A DNA stretch of 64,000 nt from Filifactor villosus (GTDB lineage: Bacteria > Bacillota > Clostridia > Peptostreptococcales > Filifactoraceae). The notes under the pieces were generated by a model. That model searched no databases and was not told the origin of the DNA. It saw nothing but the letters and a program-made list of their open reading frames with translations. Where the stretch lies: positions 6,890 to 70,889 of the forward strand of contig NZ_JBHSHL010000009.1 in assembly GCF_042652965.1 (NCBI RefSeq), read 5' to 3'. The position numbers were made by a program, and so were the translations under genes. Position 1 is the stretch's first letter. Each line of letters begins with the position of its first letter. Of the stretch, positions 51,280 to 59,907 are shown one piece after another.

Positions 51280-51941
51280 CAAAAGCGATGAGAGTCGTTC
51301 GTTCCCTTGAAACGGTATATCCGGATGCAAGGTGTGAATTGAACTTTGAATCTGCATACGAACTTTTGATCGCAACGATGTTAAGTGCTCAATCGACGGA
51401 TAAGAGGGTCAATATCGTGACCAAAGAGCTGTTCAAGGAGTATAATACCGCCGAGAAGATGGTTACCCTGTCCGAGCAGGAGTTGATAGAGTGGATCCGT
51501 ACCATCGGTTTCTTTAACACAAAGGCAAAGCACATCCTTCAAACCTCTCATATTCTGTTACAAAAATATGACGGCCAGGTTCCAAAAAGCAGAGAAGAAC
51601 TTGTCACTCTGCCGGGGGTAGGCAGGAAAACTGCCAATGTGGTGTTGAGCAACGCCTTCCAAATACCCGCTTTTGCCGTGGATACTCACGTGGGAAGGGT
51701 AAGCAGAAGATTGGGACTTACAAAGTCGGAGGATCCCAATGTTGTTGAGAAAGATGTCACTTCGAAGTTGCCGAAGTATTTGTATTCCAAGGCGCATCAT
51801 TTGATGATCTTCCATGGAAGACGCTGTTGTAAAGCTCAAAGGCCCTTGTGTGACGAGTGTGTTGTTCTACAGGAATGTAGTTATTATAAAGAAAGTCAAA
51901 AGTCTAAGAACAAAAAAGTACGAAGGAAGGATAGTAAATGA
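51276..51941 (+). CDS. nth: Endonuclease III
   Basis: This 221-residue DNA glycosylase/AP lyase removes oxidised pyrimidines. The helix-hairpin-helix with catalytic lysine is TLPGVGRKTANVV (about residue 119), the catalytic aspartate lies in FAVDTHVGR (about 137), and the [4Fe-4S] cysteines follow the C-x6-C-x2-C-x5-C spacing in CCKAQRPLCDECVVLQEC (about 188-205). Full length. It is embedded in the overlapping gene run. Confidence 0.95.
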   Translation: MTKAMRVVRSLETVYPDARCELNFESAYELLIATMLSAQSTDKRVNIVTKELFKEYNTAEKMVTLSEQELIEWIRTIGFFNTKAKHILQTSHILLQKYDGQVPKSREELVTLPGVGRKTANVVLSNAFQIPAFAVDTHVGRVSRRLGLTKSEDPNVVEKDVTSKLPKYLYSKAHHLMIFHGRRCCKAQRPLCDECVVLQECSYYKESQKSKNKKVRRKDSK

Positions 51942-53344
51942 AAAAATTAGCAGCAGTATTGATTGTTTTAGCTCTGATCGTATTAGGGACGGTGGGCTAC
52001 TTCTACAATTATATGAAGAAGGACATCATCTATGACAGCGTGTCGGTAAATCAGATCCCGTTGGAAGGCTTGAATAAACAAGAAGCCAAGAAACTTCTGC
52101 TTGAAAAAGAGCAGTATAAGACCATTACCTTTGTCTATGAGGATAAGGAGTACAAATACGAACTTAAGGAACTGGGTTATGTGATGGATTACGACAAGGC
52201 GATCGAAAGTGCTTATGCGGTGGCAAGGACCGGAGGTTTCTTTCAAAACATGCAAAAAATTGCTCGTCTGAAATTTTTGGCGGACGCGGTCGATATTCCT
52301 TTGCAACGTCAGGAAAACCTTGCGGCACTTACGGAAAAAGTAAAGGAGATCAATTCGCAGAACTACCTTGAGCCAAAGAACGCAACGATATCGATCAAAA
52401 ATAACTATGCCATCCAAAAGGAAGTCGTTGGAAGAAAGGTACAACTCGATGAGGTGGAGTCTCTGATCACTAATGCTTTGAGGCCAAATGAAGATGTAGT
52501 CGTAACCCTTCCGGTCAAAAAAATTGTACCTAAGGTCACCGAGGAAAACTTAAAGAGAATCAACGGGAAAATCGGACAGTTCAGTACGAGGTTCAACGGT
52601 TCGATAGCAGGAAGGGTTGAAAACATACGCGTTGCAACAAAATCAATAGACTCGACTGTTCTGTTGCCGGGAGAAGAGTTTTCTTTCAACAAAATCACAG
52701 GAGATAGAGGATTGGCGGACGGATACAAAGAAGCCTCGGTTATTATCAACGGAAAGTATGAGAAGGGTGTGGCAGGGGGAGTTTGTCAGGTATCGACGAC
52801 TCTTTATAATGCGGCACTGTACGCAGGGCTTGATATCACGAGAAGAAGACCCCACTCCATTCCTGCGGGATATGTCGATGTGGGAAGAGATGCGGCTGTG
52901 GTTTCCGGCGAATTTGACCTGAGATTCAAGAATCCCTATGATTATCCGATCGTCCTTCAAGGCCATGTATCGGGAAACAATGTAGTCTTTCAGGTATATG
53001 GAGATGTAAATTCACATAAAGCCGTTCATCTCAAATCCGAACTGGTAAGCAGGGTGCCCAAGAAGGTCATCTACAAAAAAGATCCCTCGCTTCCTCAAGG
53101 AAAACAGGTTGTGGAAGAACCCGGAAGAGATGAGATCCGTTCCGTCACCTATATGACGGTAAATGGAGAAACCAAGATTATCAATCGGGACCGATATCCT
53201 GCAAAGGCCGAGATTGTACGTATAGGGACCGGGGCACCCGAGGTCAAACCGGGCAATGCGGCAGCTCAGCCGGGGCAACCGGTATCGGGAACTCAGCCCA
53301 ATACCAATCAAGTTCCGGCAGAAAATCATGATATTACAGGATAG
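51938..53344 (+). CDS. VanW-domain protein with peptidoglycan-binding-like module
   Basis: This 468-residue exported or membrane-anchored protein has an N-terminal hydrophobic helix (LAAVLIVLALIVLGTVGYF), a PG_binding_4-like region (about residues 60-200), and the VanW core at about residues 225-370 (LLPGEEFSFNKITG, GVAGGVCQVSTTLYNAAL, RRRPHSIPAGYVDVGRDA). The tail is Pro/Gln/Asn rich. VanW proteins are widespread in Firmicutes and linked to the cell wall; the activity is unknown. It overlaps nth by four bases. Confidence 0.88.
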   Translation: MKKLAAVLIVLALIVLGTVGYFYNYMKKDIIYDSVSVNQIPLEGLNKQEAKKLLLEKEQYKTITFVYEDKEYKYELKELGYVMDYDKAIESAYAVARTGGFFQNMQKIARLKFLADAVDIPLQRQENLAALTEKVKEINSQNYLEPKNATISIKNNYAIQKEVVGRKVQLDEVESLITNALRPNEDVVVTLPVKKIVPKVTEENLKRINGKIGQFSTRFNGSIAGRVENIRVATKSIDSTVLLPGEEFSFNKITGDRGLADGYKEASVIINGKYEKGVAGGVCQVSTTLYNAALYAGLDITRRRPHSIPAGYVDVGRDAAVVSGEFDLRFKNPYDYPIVLQGHVSGNNVVFQVYGDVNSHKAVHLKSELVSRVPKKVIYKKDPSLPQGKQVVEEPGRDEIRSVTYMTVNGETKIINRDRYPAKAEIVRIGTGAPEVKPGNAAAQPGQPVSGTQPNTNQVPAENHDITG

Positions 53345-53352
53345 GAGAAATT

Positions 53353-53934
53353 ATGGGAAGGATCATATTGGTGACCGGAGGAGCCAGATCCGGAAAAAGT
53401 CTGTATGCGGAAGAACTCTGTAAAAAAAGTAAAACGAGTGTAGCCTATATTGCCACAGCGGAAATAAGAGATATGGAGATGAAAGATAGGGTCAAAAAAC
53501 ACAGGGAACAGAGACCTTCCAATTGGACCACCTACGAGTGCCGGACGAAGATCTCTCCTTCTCTGCCCGATATAGTGAGCAAAGATAAGACAATCCTTTT
53601 GGATTGTCTTACTATGTTGGTCTCAAATCTTATGTTTATACAGCCCTATATAGATTATGAAACGGCGGATATGGATGAGGTGAATCGTCGCGAAGAAGAA
53701 ATTGGAAGAGAAATTGATTCCATATTGTCGATTGTAGCTTCTTCCGGGTCCACCTTGATCATTGTGAGCAATGAGCTTGGAATGGGTATTGTACCTCAAA
53801 ACAGACTGTCGCGACTATATAGGGATATTATCGGACGTATGAACCAAAGGATAAGTGCAAGAGCGGATGAGGTCTATTTTTTGGTAAGCGGTATTGCAAT
53901 GAGGATCAAAAAGGACGGTGAGGTTTGTGTATAG
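53353..53934 (+). CDS. cobU: Adenosylcobinamide kinase/guanylyltransferase
   Basis: This 193-residue bifunctional enzyme phosphorylates adenosylcobinamide and transfers GMP. The P-loop is VTGGARSGKSLYAEEL (about residue 6). The guanylyl-accepting histidine region is KKHREQRPSNWTTYE (about 50). LLDCLTMLVSNLM and VSNELGMGIVP are family motifs. It starts eight bp after the vanW gene and overlaps cobS, giving cobU-cobS-cobC for nucleotide-loop assembly of cobalamin. Confidence 0.94.
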   Translation: MGRIILVTGGARSGKSLYAEELCKKSKTSVAYIATAEIRDMEMKDRVKKHREQRPSNWTTYECRTKISPSLPDIVSKDKTILLDCLTMLVSNLMFIQPYIDYETADMDEVNRREEEIGREIDSILSIVASSGSTLIIVSNELGMGIVPQNRLSRLYRDIIGRMNQRISARADEVYFLVSGIAMRIKKDGEVCV

Positions 53935-54715
53935 AGAGTTCTTGGTTGCTTTGGGATTTATGACGAAACTTCCCGTTCCCTTCCATCCCGATATGAAACT
54001 GGAGGATTTCTCGGTCATTATGAAGTACTTTCATCTTGTCGGTTTGGTCTTGGGAATAATCTACGCTTTAGCAGCATGGATATCGGGTCTTGTGTTTGAT
54101 CCTGTCATTACCTCTATTTTGATTGTTATGACTTCGGTAGCATTGACAGGGGCCTTACATATAGACGGTTTGGGCGATACCTTTGATTCTCTGTTCAGCT
54201 ATCGAACCAAGGAGAGAATGCTTGAAATCATGAGAGATCCTCATGTCGGAACGAACGGAATCCTTGCCGTTTTTTTTCTTCTTCTCCTAAAGACAGCCCT
54301 TTGGTATTATTACCTTCAATATGCGGTGGAGACTCCCTTTCTGCTTTTAACTGTACCGGTGCTGGGGCGTTTGTCCCTTGTATATTCTTGCCATAAAGGC
54401 AGATATGCCAGGGAAGACGGTATGGGAGGACCTTTCATCGGAAAGGTGTCCAAAAAGATCTTCTATAAGGTATTGGTAGGAGCACTTCTTTTGAGTTCGG
54501 CTTTATGCATCGTATTTGCTGATACACAGACTCTTGTTTTGCACTTGATCTGTTTTGTTGCGACCTTGCTTTTCGTAAAGTGTTTCAATGGTTTTGTGAA
54601 CTCAAAGATAGGAGGAATTACAGGAGATACCTTGGGAGCGGTCTGCGAACTTAGTGAACTGATGTATCTGTTGCTTTATTATGTGGGCGGGGTGATCCTA
54701 TGGACTTATATTTAA
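53918..54715 (+). CDS. cobS: Adenosylcobinamide-GDP ribazoletransferase (cobalamin synthase)
   Basis: This 265-residue membrane enzyme joins adenosylcobinamide-GDP and alpha-ribazole(-phosphate). Motifs are LGFMTKLPVPF, the metal-binding ALHIDGLGDTFDSLFSYRTKERMLEIMRD (about residues 80-110) and GGITGDTLGAVCELSEL near the end. At least five transmembrane segments. The start is GTG at 53918 or 53927; neither has an ideal ribosome site, and both lie in the end of cobU. Confidence 0.93.
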   Translation: MRFVYREFLVALGFMTKLPVPFHPDMKLEDFSVIMKYFHLVGLVLGIIYALAAWISGLVFDPVITSILIVMTSVALTGALHIDGLGDTFDSLFSYRTKERMLEIMRDPHVGTNGILAVFFLLLLKTALWYYYLQYAVETPFLLLTVPVLGRLSLVYSCHKGRYAREDGMGGPFIGKVSKKIFYKVLVGALLLSSALCIVFADTQTLVLHLICFVATLLFVKCFNGFVNSKIGGITGDTLGAVCELSELMYLLLYYVGGVILWTYI

Positions 54716-55284
54716 TTAGACATGCAGAGACGGATGCCAATCGAAAAGGGCTTTTTTTGGGACGCACGGAGAGCCCTTTGCTGCCTGAAAGCAGGAAGTC
54801 CTTGGAGGAGCTTCGATGTAAGTTTGAAGCGATATCCTTGGATAAGATCTTTTCTTCGCCCAGAAAAAGGGCGATCGATACGGCAAAAGTTCTCAACAAA
54901 GAAATTGAAACCTTAAAAGCCTTGGAGGAAATGGATTTCGGTTTGTTCGAGGGGTTGACCTATACACAGATCGAAGAGCGATATCCAAAGGAAACAAAGA
55001 AGATGATGAGTCAGGCAGGAACCTATACCTTTCCCGGCGGAGAGTCGGAAGAAGGATTTTCTCGGAGGGTAAAGGCGGGGCTTGAAGAGGTTGTCTACAT
55101 TTCACAACAAAAGGGCTATGAAGCCATCGCTCTCGTTTCTCATGCGGGGGTGCTTCGTCTCATTCTTTCACAGCTTTTGGCGGGGGACGATCATTTGCGG
55201 TGGAATTTTAGAGTAGATAATGCGAAGGTCAGCAAACTTAGTTGCAGGGACGGATTTTGTGTGTTGGAATATCTGAACGGATAG
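54700..55284 (+). CDS. cobC: Histidine phosphatase, probable alpha-ribazole phosphatase
   Basis: This 194-residue protein of the phosphoglycerate-mutase-like superfamily has the phosphohistidine motif YLIRHAETDANRKGLFLG (His near residue 8), MDFGLFEGLTYTQIEERYP and the second histidine in ALVSHAGVLRL (about 149). Position right after cobU and cobS, with a 16-bp overlap, supports a role in dephosphorylating alpha-ribazole phosphate or cobalamin phosphate. The fold alone would not settle the substrate. Confidence 0.88.
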   Translation: MDLYLIRHAETDANRKGLFLGRTESPLLPESRKSLEELRCKFEAISLDKIFSSPRKRAIDTAKVLNKEIETLKALEEMDFGLFEGLTYTQIEERYPKETKKMMSQAGTYTFPGGESEEGFSRRVKAGLEEVVYISQQKGYEAIALVSHAGVLRLILSQLLAGDDHLRWNFRVDNAKVSKLSCRDGFCVLEYLNG

Positions 55285-55302
55285 AGAAGAGAGGTAGAGA
55301 AC

Positions 55303-56133
55303 ATGTTTGAATTGATTGCAAGCGATTTGGACGGAACGCTGCTCGAGAATGTCGCCGGCTATAGTGACGAGACCTATCGAAGTGTTCGTGAACTGATAAA
55401 AAAAGGAATGAGGTTTATTGTTGCAACGGGAAGGATCTATCGTTCCGCCTCATTATTTGCAAAGAGTTTGGAAACAAAGGACTACGTCATTTCGTGCAAC
55501 GGGGCCTATGTACGCCATACCGATACGGGAGAAGTATTGCTTGAAGAGCGGATTCCCGAGGAGGCCCTGCTTTCGATGATGGATTACTTAGATCGGGAAG
55601 ATGCCTTCTACTGTATTTACGATGCTGAGACCATCTATTCCAAAAAGCCCACGGGACTGGTAGAACATTACTTGAGACTGAACCGGACCTTGGAGCCTGA
55701 AGACAGGATCCATGTTGAAATTACGGAGGACTTTAAAAAGGTCGTTGAAACAGACAGCAAGATTCTGAAACTGGTAGTCCTGGAAAAGAAGGTAGAGATT
55801 CTTGACAAGTGGAAGAACATACTTTCGAAGATGGAGGATTTGGAAGTGGTGCAGTCCTCCGATACAAATATGGAGATTATGAAGAAGGGAGTATCCAAGG
55901 GAAGAGGATTAAAATTAATCAGTGAACGCTATGGAATTGCTCCCGAACGTATCATTGCCTTTGGAGATCATCTCAATGATGCATCGATGCTCAAGTATGC
56001 CGGGATCGGTGTCGCGATGGGAAATGCAGGCAATGAACTCAAAAAGATGGCGGATTATGTGACGGATACCAATACGAAAGAAGGGTTTTCCAAGGCAATG
56101 CGTTATATTTTGGAAGGGGGCGTAAGCAGATAG
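55303..56133 (+). CDS. Cof-type HAD-superfamily phosphatase
   Basis: This 276-residue hydrolase has HAD motif I ASDLDGTLLEN at residues 7-17, motif II VATGRIYRSASL, a C2B cap in the middle, and the C-terminal motifs KGRGLKLISERYG and AFGDHLNDASMLKYAGIGVAMGNA. Cof-type enzymes dephosphorylate sugar phosphates, flavins or other small molecules; the substrate is unknown here. It sits between cobC and trmL with tight spacing. Confidence 0.9.
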   Translation: MFELIASDLDGTLLENVAGYSDETYRSVRELIKKGMRFIVATGRIYRSASLFAKSLETKDYVISCNGAYVRHTDTGEVLLEERIPEEALLSMMDYLDREDAFYCIYDAETIYSKKPTGLVEHYLRLNRTLEPEDRIHVEITEDFKKVVETDSKILKLVVLEKKVEILDKWKNILSKMEDLEVVQSSDTNMEIMKKGVSKGRGLKLISERYGIAPERIIAFGDHLNDASMLKYAGIGVAMGNAGNELKKMADYVTDTNTKEGFSKAMRYILEGGVSR

Positions 56134-56604
56134 ATGCCAGTAAATATCGTTTTGATCGAACCTGAGATACCGGGAAATACCGGAAATATCATAAGGACCT
56201 GTGCATGTACGGGAGCTAACTTGCACTTGATCAGGCCCTTGGGTTTTTCGATGGAAGAAAAAAAGCTGAGAAGAGCAGGACTGGACTACTTGGATCTGGT
56301 CGAGATCTTCTACTATGACAACTATGCCGAGTTCGAAAAGCAACACGAGGGTGGACAGTTCTTTTTTTATTCGACGAAGGCGAGTAAGAACCATGATGAA
56401 GTATCCTATAAGGACGGATGTTTTTTGATCTTCGGTAAGGAAACCAAGGGAATAGCCGACCACATCCTGGAAGCTCATAAAGAAAGCATGGTTCGCATCC
56501 CCATGTTGAATGAAGAGAGAATGAGGTGTTTAAACCTTTCCAACTCCGTGGCGATCGGAGTGTATGAGGCAATTCGACAGATAGGGTTCGGCTCCTTTAG
56601 ATAA
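56134..56604 (+). CDS. trmL: tRNA (cytidine/uridine-34 2'-O)-methyltransferase
   Basis: This 156-residue SPOUT methyltransferase modifies the wobble base of certain leucine tRNAs. Motifs are IEPEIPGNTGNIIRTCACTGANLHLI (about residues 7-32), LIFGKETKGIADHIL (about 97) and the knot segment MRCLNLSNSVAIGVYEAIRQ near the C-terminus. The ATG lies directly after the preceding stop codon. It ends the gene run. A weak AAACCCC/GGGGTTT hairpin follows at about 56616-56641. Confidence 0.93.
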   Translation: MPVNIVLIEPEIPGNTGNIIRTCACTGANLHLIRPLGFSMEEKKLRRAGLDYLDLVEIFYYDNYAEFEKQHEGGQFFFYSTKASKNHDEVSYKDGCFLIFGKETKGIADHILEAHKESMVRIPMLNEERMRCLNLSNSVAIGVYEAIRQIGFGSFR

Positions 56605-56689
56605 AAATTTATCAAAACCCCCTTGAAGATTCTTGGGGTTTGTGGTATCTTATAGTCAGACAACTGAATAATAAGTGTATGGTGTATTC

Positions 56690-56840
56690 TATCTTCTTTG
56701 GATACGAATACTTAAAAGGGAAGTTCGGTAAGATTCCGACGCGGTCCAGCCACTGTAAGACGGAGTGCTTTGTTGATGAATAACCACTGTGAGAAACGGG
56801 AAGGGAACAAAGTATGATGAAGTTAGCCAGGAGACCTGCC
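56690..56840 (+). promoter_or_regulatory. Cobalamin (B12) riboswitch
   Basis: The aptamer core is clear: AAAAGGGAAGTTCGGTAAGA (56714-56733), TTCCGACGCGGTCCAGCCACTGTAAG with its diagnostic GCCACTG (56749-56755), and the B12 box AGTTAGCCAGGAGACCTGCC (56821-56840). A hairpin TTCTCA/TGAGAA (about 56860-56880) and an intrinsic terminator (56914-56944) follow as expression platform. The next gene on this strand is a TetR regulator 330 bp on, beyond two terminator structures. No cobalamin gene follows. Confidence 0.93.
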
Positions 56841-56913
56841 ATAGACTTGCTCCAGTTAAGTTCTCACTTGGATATGAGAAGGAGGTTTATCAAGCGCTTT
56901 GTTTGCCTTTTAG

Positions 56914-56944
56914 ACATCTGACTCCAAGAGACAGATGTTTTTGT
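56914..56944 (+). terminator. Terminator of the cobalamin riboswitch
   Basis: ACATCTG (56914-56920) pairs with CAGATGT (56932-56938) around an 11-nt loop, followed by TTTTTGTTTTT. It is placed as expected for a transcriptional expression platform. The span 56945-57070 after it shows no gene. Confidence 0.8.
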
Positions 56945-57076
56945 TTTTCTTGGATAGAGGCTTTGTTTTGAAGTGCTTGGGATTACGGTGTGTAAACGTC
57001 GAGCCGAAGGTTCCCCTAAGCCTTCAGCTTGCTTTACAATATACTTTTAATTTTTCCTTAAAACTCTTTGTACTTT

Positions 57077-57124
57077 CCGGAACTTAATTGCTTAGGTTCC
57101 GGTTTTTTTGCAATTAAGTTCCGG
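57077..57124 (+). promoter_or_regulatory. Terminator with competing long inverted repeat (attenuator-like), before tetR
   Basis: CCGGAAC (57077-57083) can pair with GTTCCGG (57096-57102), followed by seven T, a typical terminator. The same left arm, extended to 15 bases (CCGGAACTTAATTGC, 57077-57091), pairs perfectly with GCAATTAAGTTCCGG (57110-57124), which lies beyond the T-run. The two folds exclude each other. The element ends 48 bp before the TetR start codon, so it could control that gene; the signal that chooses between the folds is unknown. Confidence 0.7.
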
Positions 57125-57172
57125 TTCCCTCAAGGGAAGGTCAAAGGAGGATAAGGTGAGAGGAGTTGTGTT

Positions 57173-57754
57173 ATGCCAAAGATTATCAATAATGTAAGAG
57201 AACATATTTTGGAAGAAGCAAGCAGGATATTGAGAACGCAGGGAAAAAAATCGCTTAATATCAGAAGCATTGCACATTCCTGTGATATCGGAGTAGGGAC
57301 CTTTTATAACTACTTTCCGAGTAAGTCCGAACTCTTCCTTGCACTCTATGAAGAGGAGTTAAAGAATTTTTGCGGAAGGATAAAAATGATATCTGAACAG
57401 GATATAGACTTTGAACAGAAGATGGAACATACGTTTCAAGAACTTTCCGAGTTCTTTAATGTATGTGAAGCCTATCAGATACATACCATGAAGAGCAAGA
57501 ATGATCTTCTTAGAGAAAGCATAGGAAATCAGAGTATTTTTTCCACGGTCGAGGCGATGATTGAAAACGAAGAAGAAAGGGGCGGAATTCATACGGTCCT
57601 TACAGCAAGTAAGTTGACTGAATTTATCCTCTCCAACCTGGTCTATCTGTATCAAAGACCTTATATGAATTTTGAACAGCTTTACAGTTGTTTCAACTTT
57701 TTTGTAAAAATTCCTTCCGGCAGAGGGTTGCGTAATTACAGTGTAGTCAGCTGA
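57173..57754 (+). CDS. TetR/AcrR-family transcriptional regulator
   Basis: This 193-residue protein has an N-terminal HTH, REHILEEASRILRTQGKKSLNIRSIAHSCDIGVGTFYNYFPSKSELFLAL (about residues 9-59), typical of TetR repressors, and a variable helical ligand domain. No effector or target can be read from the sequence, and there is no adjacent transporter. AGAGGAG precedes the ATG. The upstream attenuator-like element and orphan B12 riboswitch make its control unusual. Confidence 0.9.
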   Translation: MPKIINNVREHILEEASRILRTQGKKSLNIRSIAHSCDIGVGTFYNYFPSKSELFLALYEEELKNFCGRIKMISEQDIDFEQKMEHTFQELSEFFNVCEAYQIHTMKSKNDLLRESIGNQSIFSTVEAMIENEEERGGIHTVLTASKLTEFILSNLVYLYQRPYMNFEQLYSCFNFFVKIPSGRGLRNYSVVS

Positions 57755-57880
57755 AAAAATTCTATTCAAGATGTCAAAAGTCTGTGTGAAATCTACTTTT
57801 TGCTTATATTTCATGGAGAAGAACCTGTATTCTGTGAGAGGAAATTATATAACAGGCAGACAAATGGGTTTCTGCTTAGC

Positions 57881-57913
57881 AATACCGTCAAAAAAATTTG
57901 GCGGTATTTTTTA
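57881..57913 (+). terminator. Terminator downstream of the TetR gene
   Basis: AATACCG (57881-57887) pairs with CGGTATT (57902-57908), followed by TTTTTAT. It lies 127 bp after the stop codon, preceded by a small GCAGA...TCTGC hairpin. Confidence 0.75.
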
Positions 57914-57987
57914 TATAACTCACAGACAATAGCATCGTTTATAGAAGAAAAGCATTGACATTCGTACATAGAACGGAAAGGGGATTG

Positions 57988-58091
57988 TGCTGTTGTTCCT
58001 TAAGTTATGGATTACATTGATTTGTAATCAGGATGAAAGGAATTTTATGGTTACAAAACCGATATAACCATACTTCTATCGAGGAATAGTA
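57988..58091 (+). repeat. M1-like element, copy h (degenerate)
   Basis: It contains TTCCTTAAGTTATGGAT, then CCGATATAACCATACTTCTATCG and AGGAATAGTA followed by TTA. It matches M1 at both ends but has lost inner sequence. The left flank is TTG. Confidence 0.55.
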
Positions 58092-58230
58092 TTAAGAAGT
58101 TTTGATGGCATCAGATTTTTTCTCCAAAAATGTCCTCGTTCCGTTTGCACCTTCATTTACTATAAATTATGATTTATCTCTATACCTTCCATACACCTGA
58201 CATCTTAATTGGATTTTCGTATAAAACGAA

Positions 58231-58280
58231 TACTCGAAGTCACAAACCAAATATAACCGCTTTTTTATTGAAAAACAGCA
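58231..58280 (+). repeat. M1-like fragment, copy i
   Basis: TACTCGAAGTCACAAACC, AAATATAACCGC and TTATTGAAAAACAGCA followed by TAA resemble the right half of M1 copy f. The left half is not recognisable. Apart from copies h and i and the terminator, the gap 57755-58428 holds no gene. Confidence 0.4.
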
Positions 58281-58428
58281 TAAAAAGTGTAAAACTCGAT
58301 TTTGTATTAAAAGTGTGGTATTCTTATGAATTTGTGTAATATATTTATATTGTGAAGTTTATTATGATAAAATGAGAGGGGAAGAATTTTTTGAACATAC
58401 AAAGGTGGAGAGGACAGTGAGGAAGTAG

Positions 58429-59793
58429 ATGGCGAAATTAAAGCAAATATACATCTGTCAATCTTGTGGCTTAGAGTCCTCGTCATGGTATGGAATCTGC
58501 CCCGAATGTAATGCTTATGGTTCTTTTGAAGAAGAGATCGTCTCCGCAAAAGTTCTCAAATCAAAAGAGAAGAAGGCAGGGAGTCTATCTTCCCGGGCGA
58601 TATCGATCTCTTCGATAAGTCATAAGGATGAAGTCAGGTTTTCGACAGGCATAGGAGAGTTTGACAGGGTGCTTGGAGGAGGTATTGTAAAGGGTTCGTT
58701 GGTTTTGGTCGGAGGAGAACCCGGAATTGGGAAATCGACCCTTCTCTTGCAAGTAGCTTATAACATCAGCAGGACGAAGAAGGTTCTCTATGTATCCGGA
58801 GAAGAGTCGGAACTCCAGATCAAACTTCGTTCCAATCGTCTGTTTTCATCAAGTTTTGAGATGATGATCTGTAACACCAATGAGTTTGAACAGCTCGAAT
58901 CGGAGATCAACAATCACGGTAGCGATTTTGTCATTGTGGATTCGATTCAGACGATATCCGCAAAAGAACTCAACTCCATTCAGGGCTCGGTATCGCAGGT
59001 CAAAGAGGTGACATCGAGGTTGATGGAACTTGCAAAGAGCAGAGGGATCAGTGTTTTTGTCGTCGGTCATGTCACAAAAGAAGGGAACTTGGCAGGTCCT
59101 AAGGTTTTGGAACATCTTGTCGATACGGTGATCTATTTCGAGGGAGAAAGGTATCATTCCTATCGGATGATCAGGGCGGTCAAAAATCGTTTCGGCTCTA
59201 CCAATGAACTGGGAGTCTTTGAGATGACAGGAGAAGGTCTTAAGGAGATTATCAATCCTTCGGCTCTTATGTTGAGCGAAAAACCCATCAATACACCGGG
59301 TTCCGTAATTGTTGCTACCATGGAAGGAAGTCGGCCGATTATGAACGAGGTGCAGGCACTGACCTCGCAAAGCTTTTTTCCCGTGCCGAGAAGGACAGCT
59401 ACCGGTGTCGATTACAACCGGATGAATATGCTACTTGCAGTGCTTGAAAAAAGAGCGGGATTTCAGATCCAAAATCACGATATCTATGTCAATTTGACAG
59501 GAGGATTTCGGAATAACGAGCCGTCCATAGATCTCGCCATTCTTATTGCAGTAGCTTCTTCTTATAGAACTATTCCGGTCGGAGAAGATACAGTCATTTT
59601 TGGAGAGGTCGGACTTACTGGTGAGATCCGCAGTGTGCACAACGCAAACAAGAGGATCGCTGAAGCGGAAAAGTTGGGTTTCAAGAAGGTCGTTCTTCCC
59701 TTTAATCAGGTGAAGGGGTTTGACAAGTCGAACATGGAACTGATTGGAGTACGAAGCGTCGATCAGGCAATCAAAAAAATTTTTGGAAGATAG
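58429..59793 (+). CDS. radA: DNA repair protein RadA
   Basis: This 454-residue RecA-like motor promotes branch migration in homologous recombination. It has an N-terminal zinc finger (CQSCGLESSSWYGICPEC, residues 10-27), Walker A GGEPGIGKSTLL (about 95-106), the RadA-specific KNRFGSTNELGVFEM (about 252) and a Lon-like C-terminal domain (LTGGFRNNEPSIDLAI). Full length. The start follows a GGAGAGG/GAGGAAG context. Confidence 0.95.
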   Translation: MAKLKQIYICQSCGLESSSWYGICPECNAYGSFEEEIVSAKVLKSKEKKAGSLSSRAISISSISHKDEVRFSTGIGEFDRVLGGGIVKGSLVLVGGEPGIGKSTLLLQVAYNISRTKKVLYVSGEESELQIKLRSNRLFSSSFEMMICNTNEFEQLESEINNHGSDFVIVDSIQTISAKELNSIQGSVSQVKEVTSRLMELAKSRGISVFVVGHVTKEGNLAGPKVLEHLVDTVIYFEGERYHSYRMIRAVKNRFGSTNELGVFEMTGEGLKEIINPSALMLSEKPINTPGSVIVATMEGSRPIMNEVQALTSQSFFPVPRRTATGVDYNRMNMLLAVLEKRAGFQIQNHDIYVNLTGGFRNNEPSIDLAILIAVASSYRTIPVGEDTVIFGEVGLTGEIRSVHNANKRIAEAEKLGFKKVVLPFNQVKGFDKSNMELIGVRSVDQAIKKIFGR

Positions 59794-59907
59794 TACCCTA
59801 TGATAAAGGAAAGATTGTTATTTCTGCAACATGTGCTATATCCATGGCACATGTCGCTTTGAAATATAAATACATTTAAATAATTTGACAGAAGGGATGA
59901 TCGTAAG

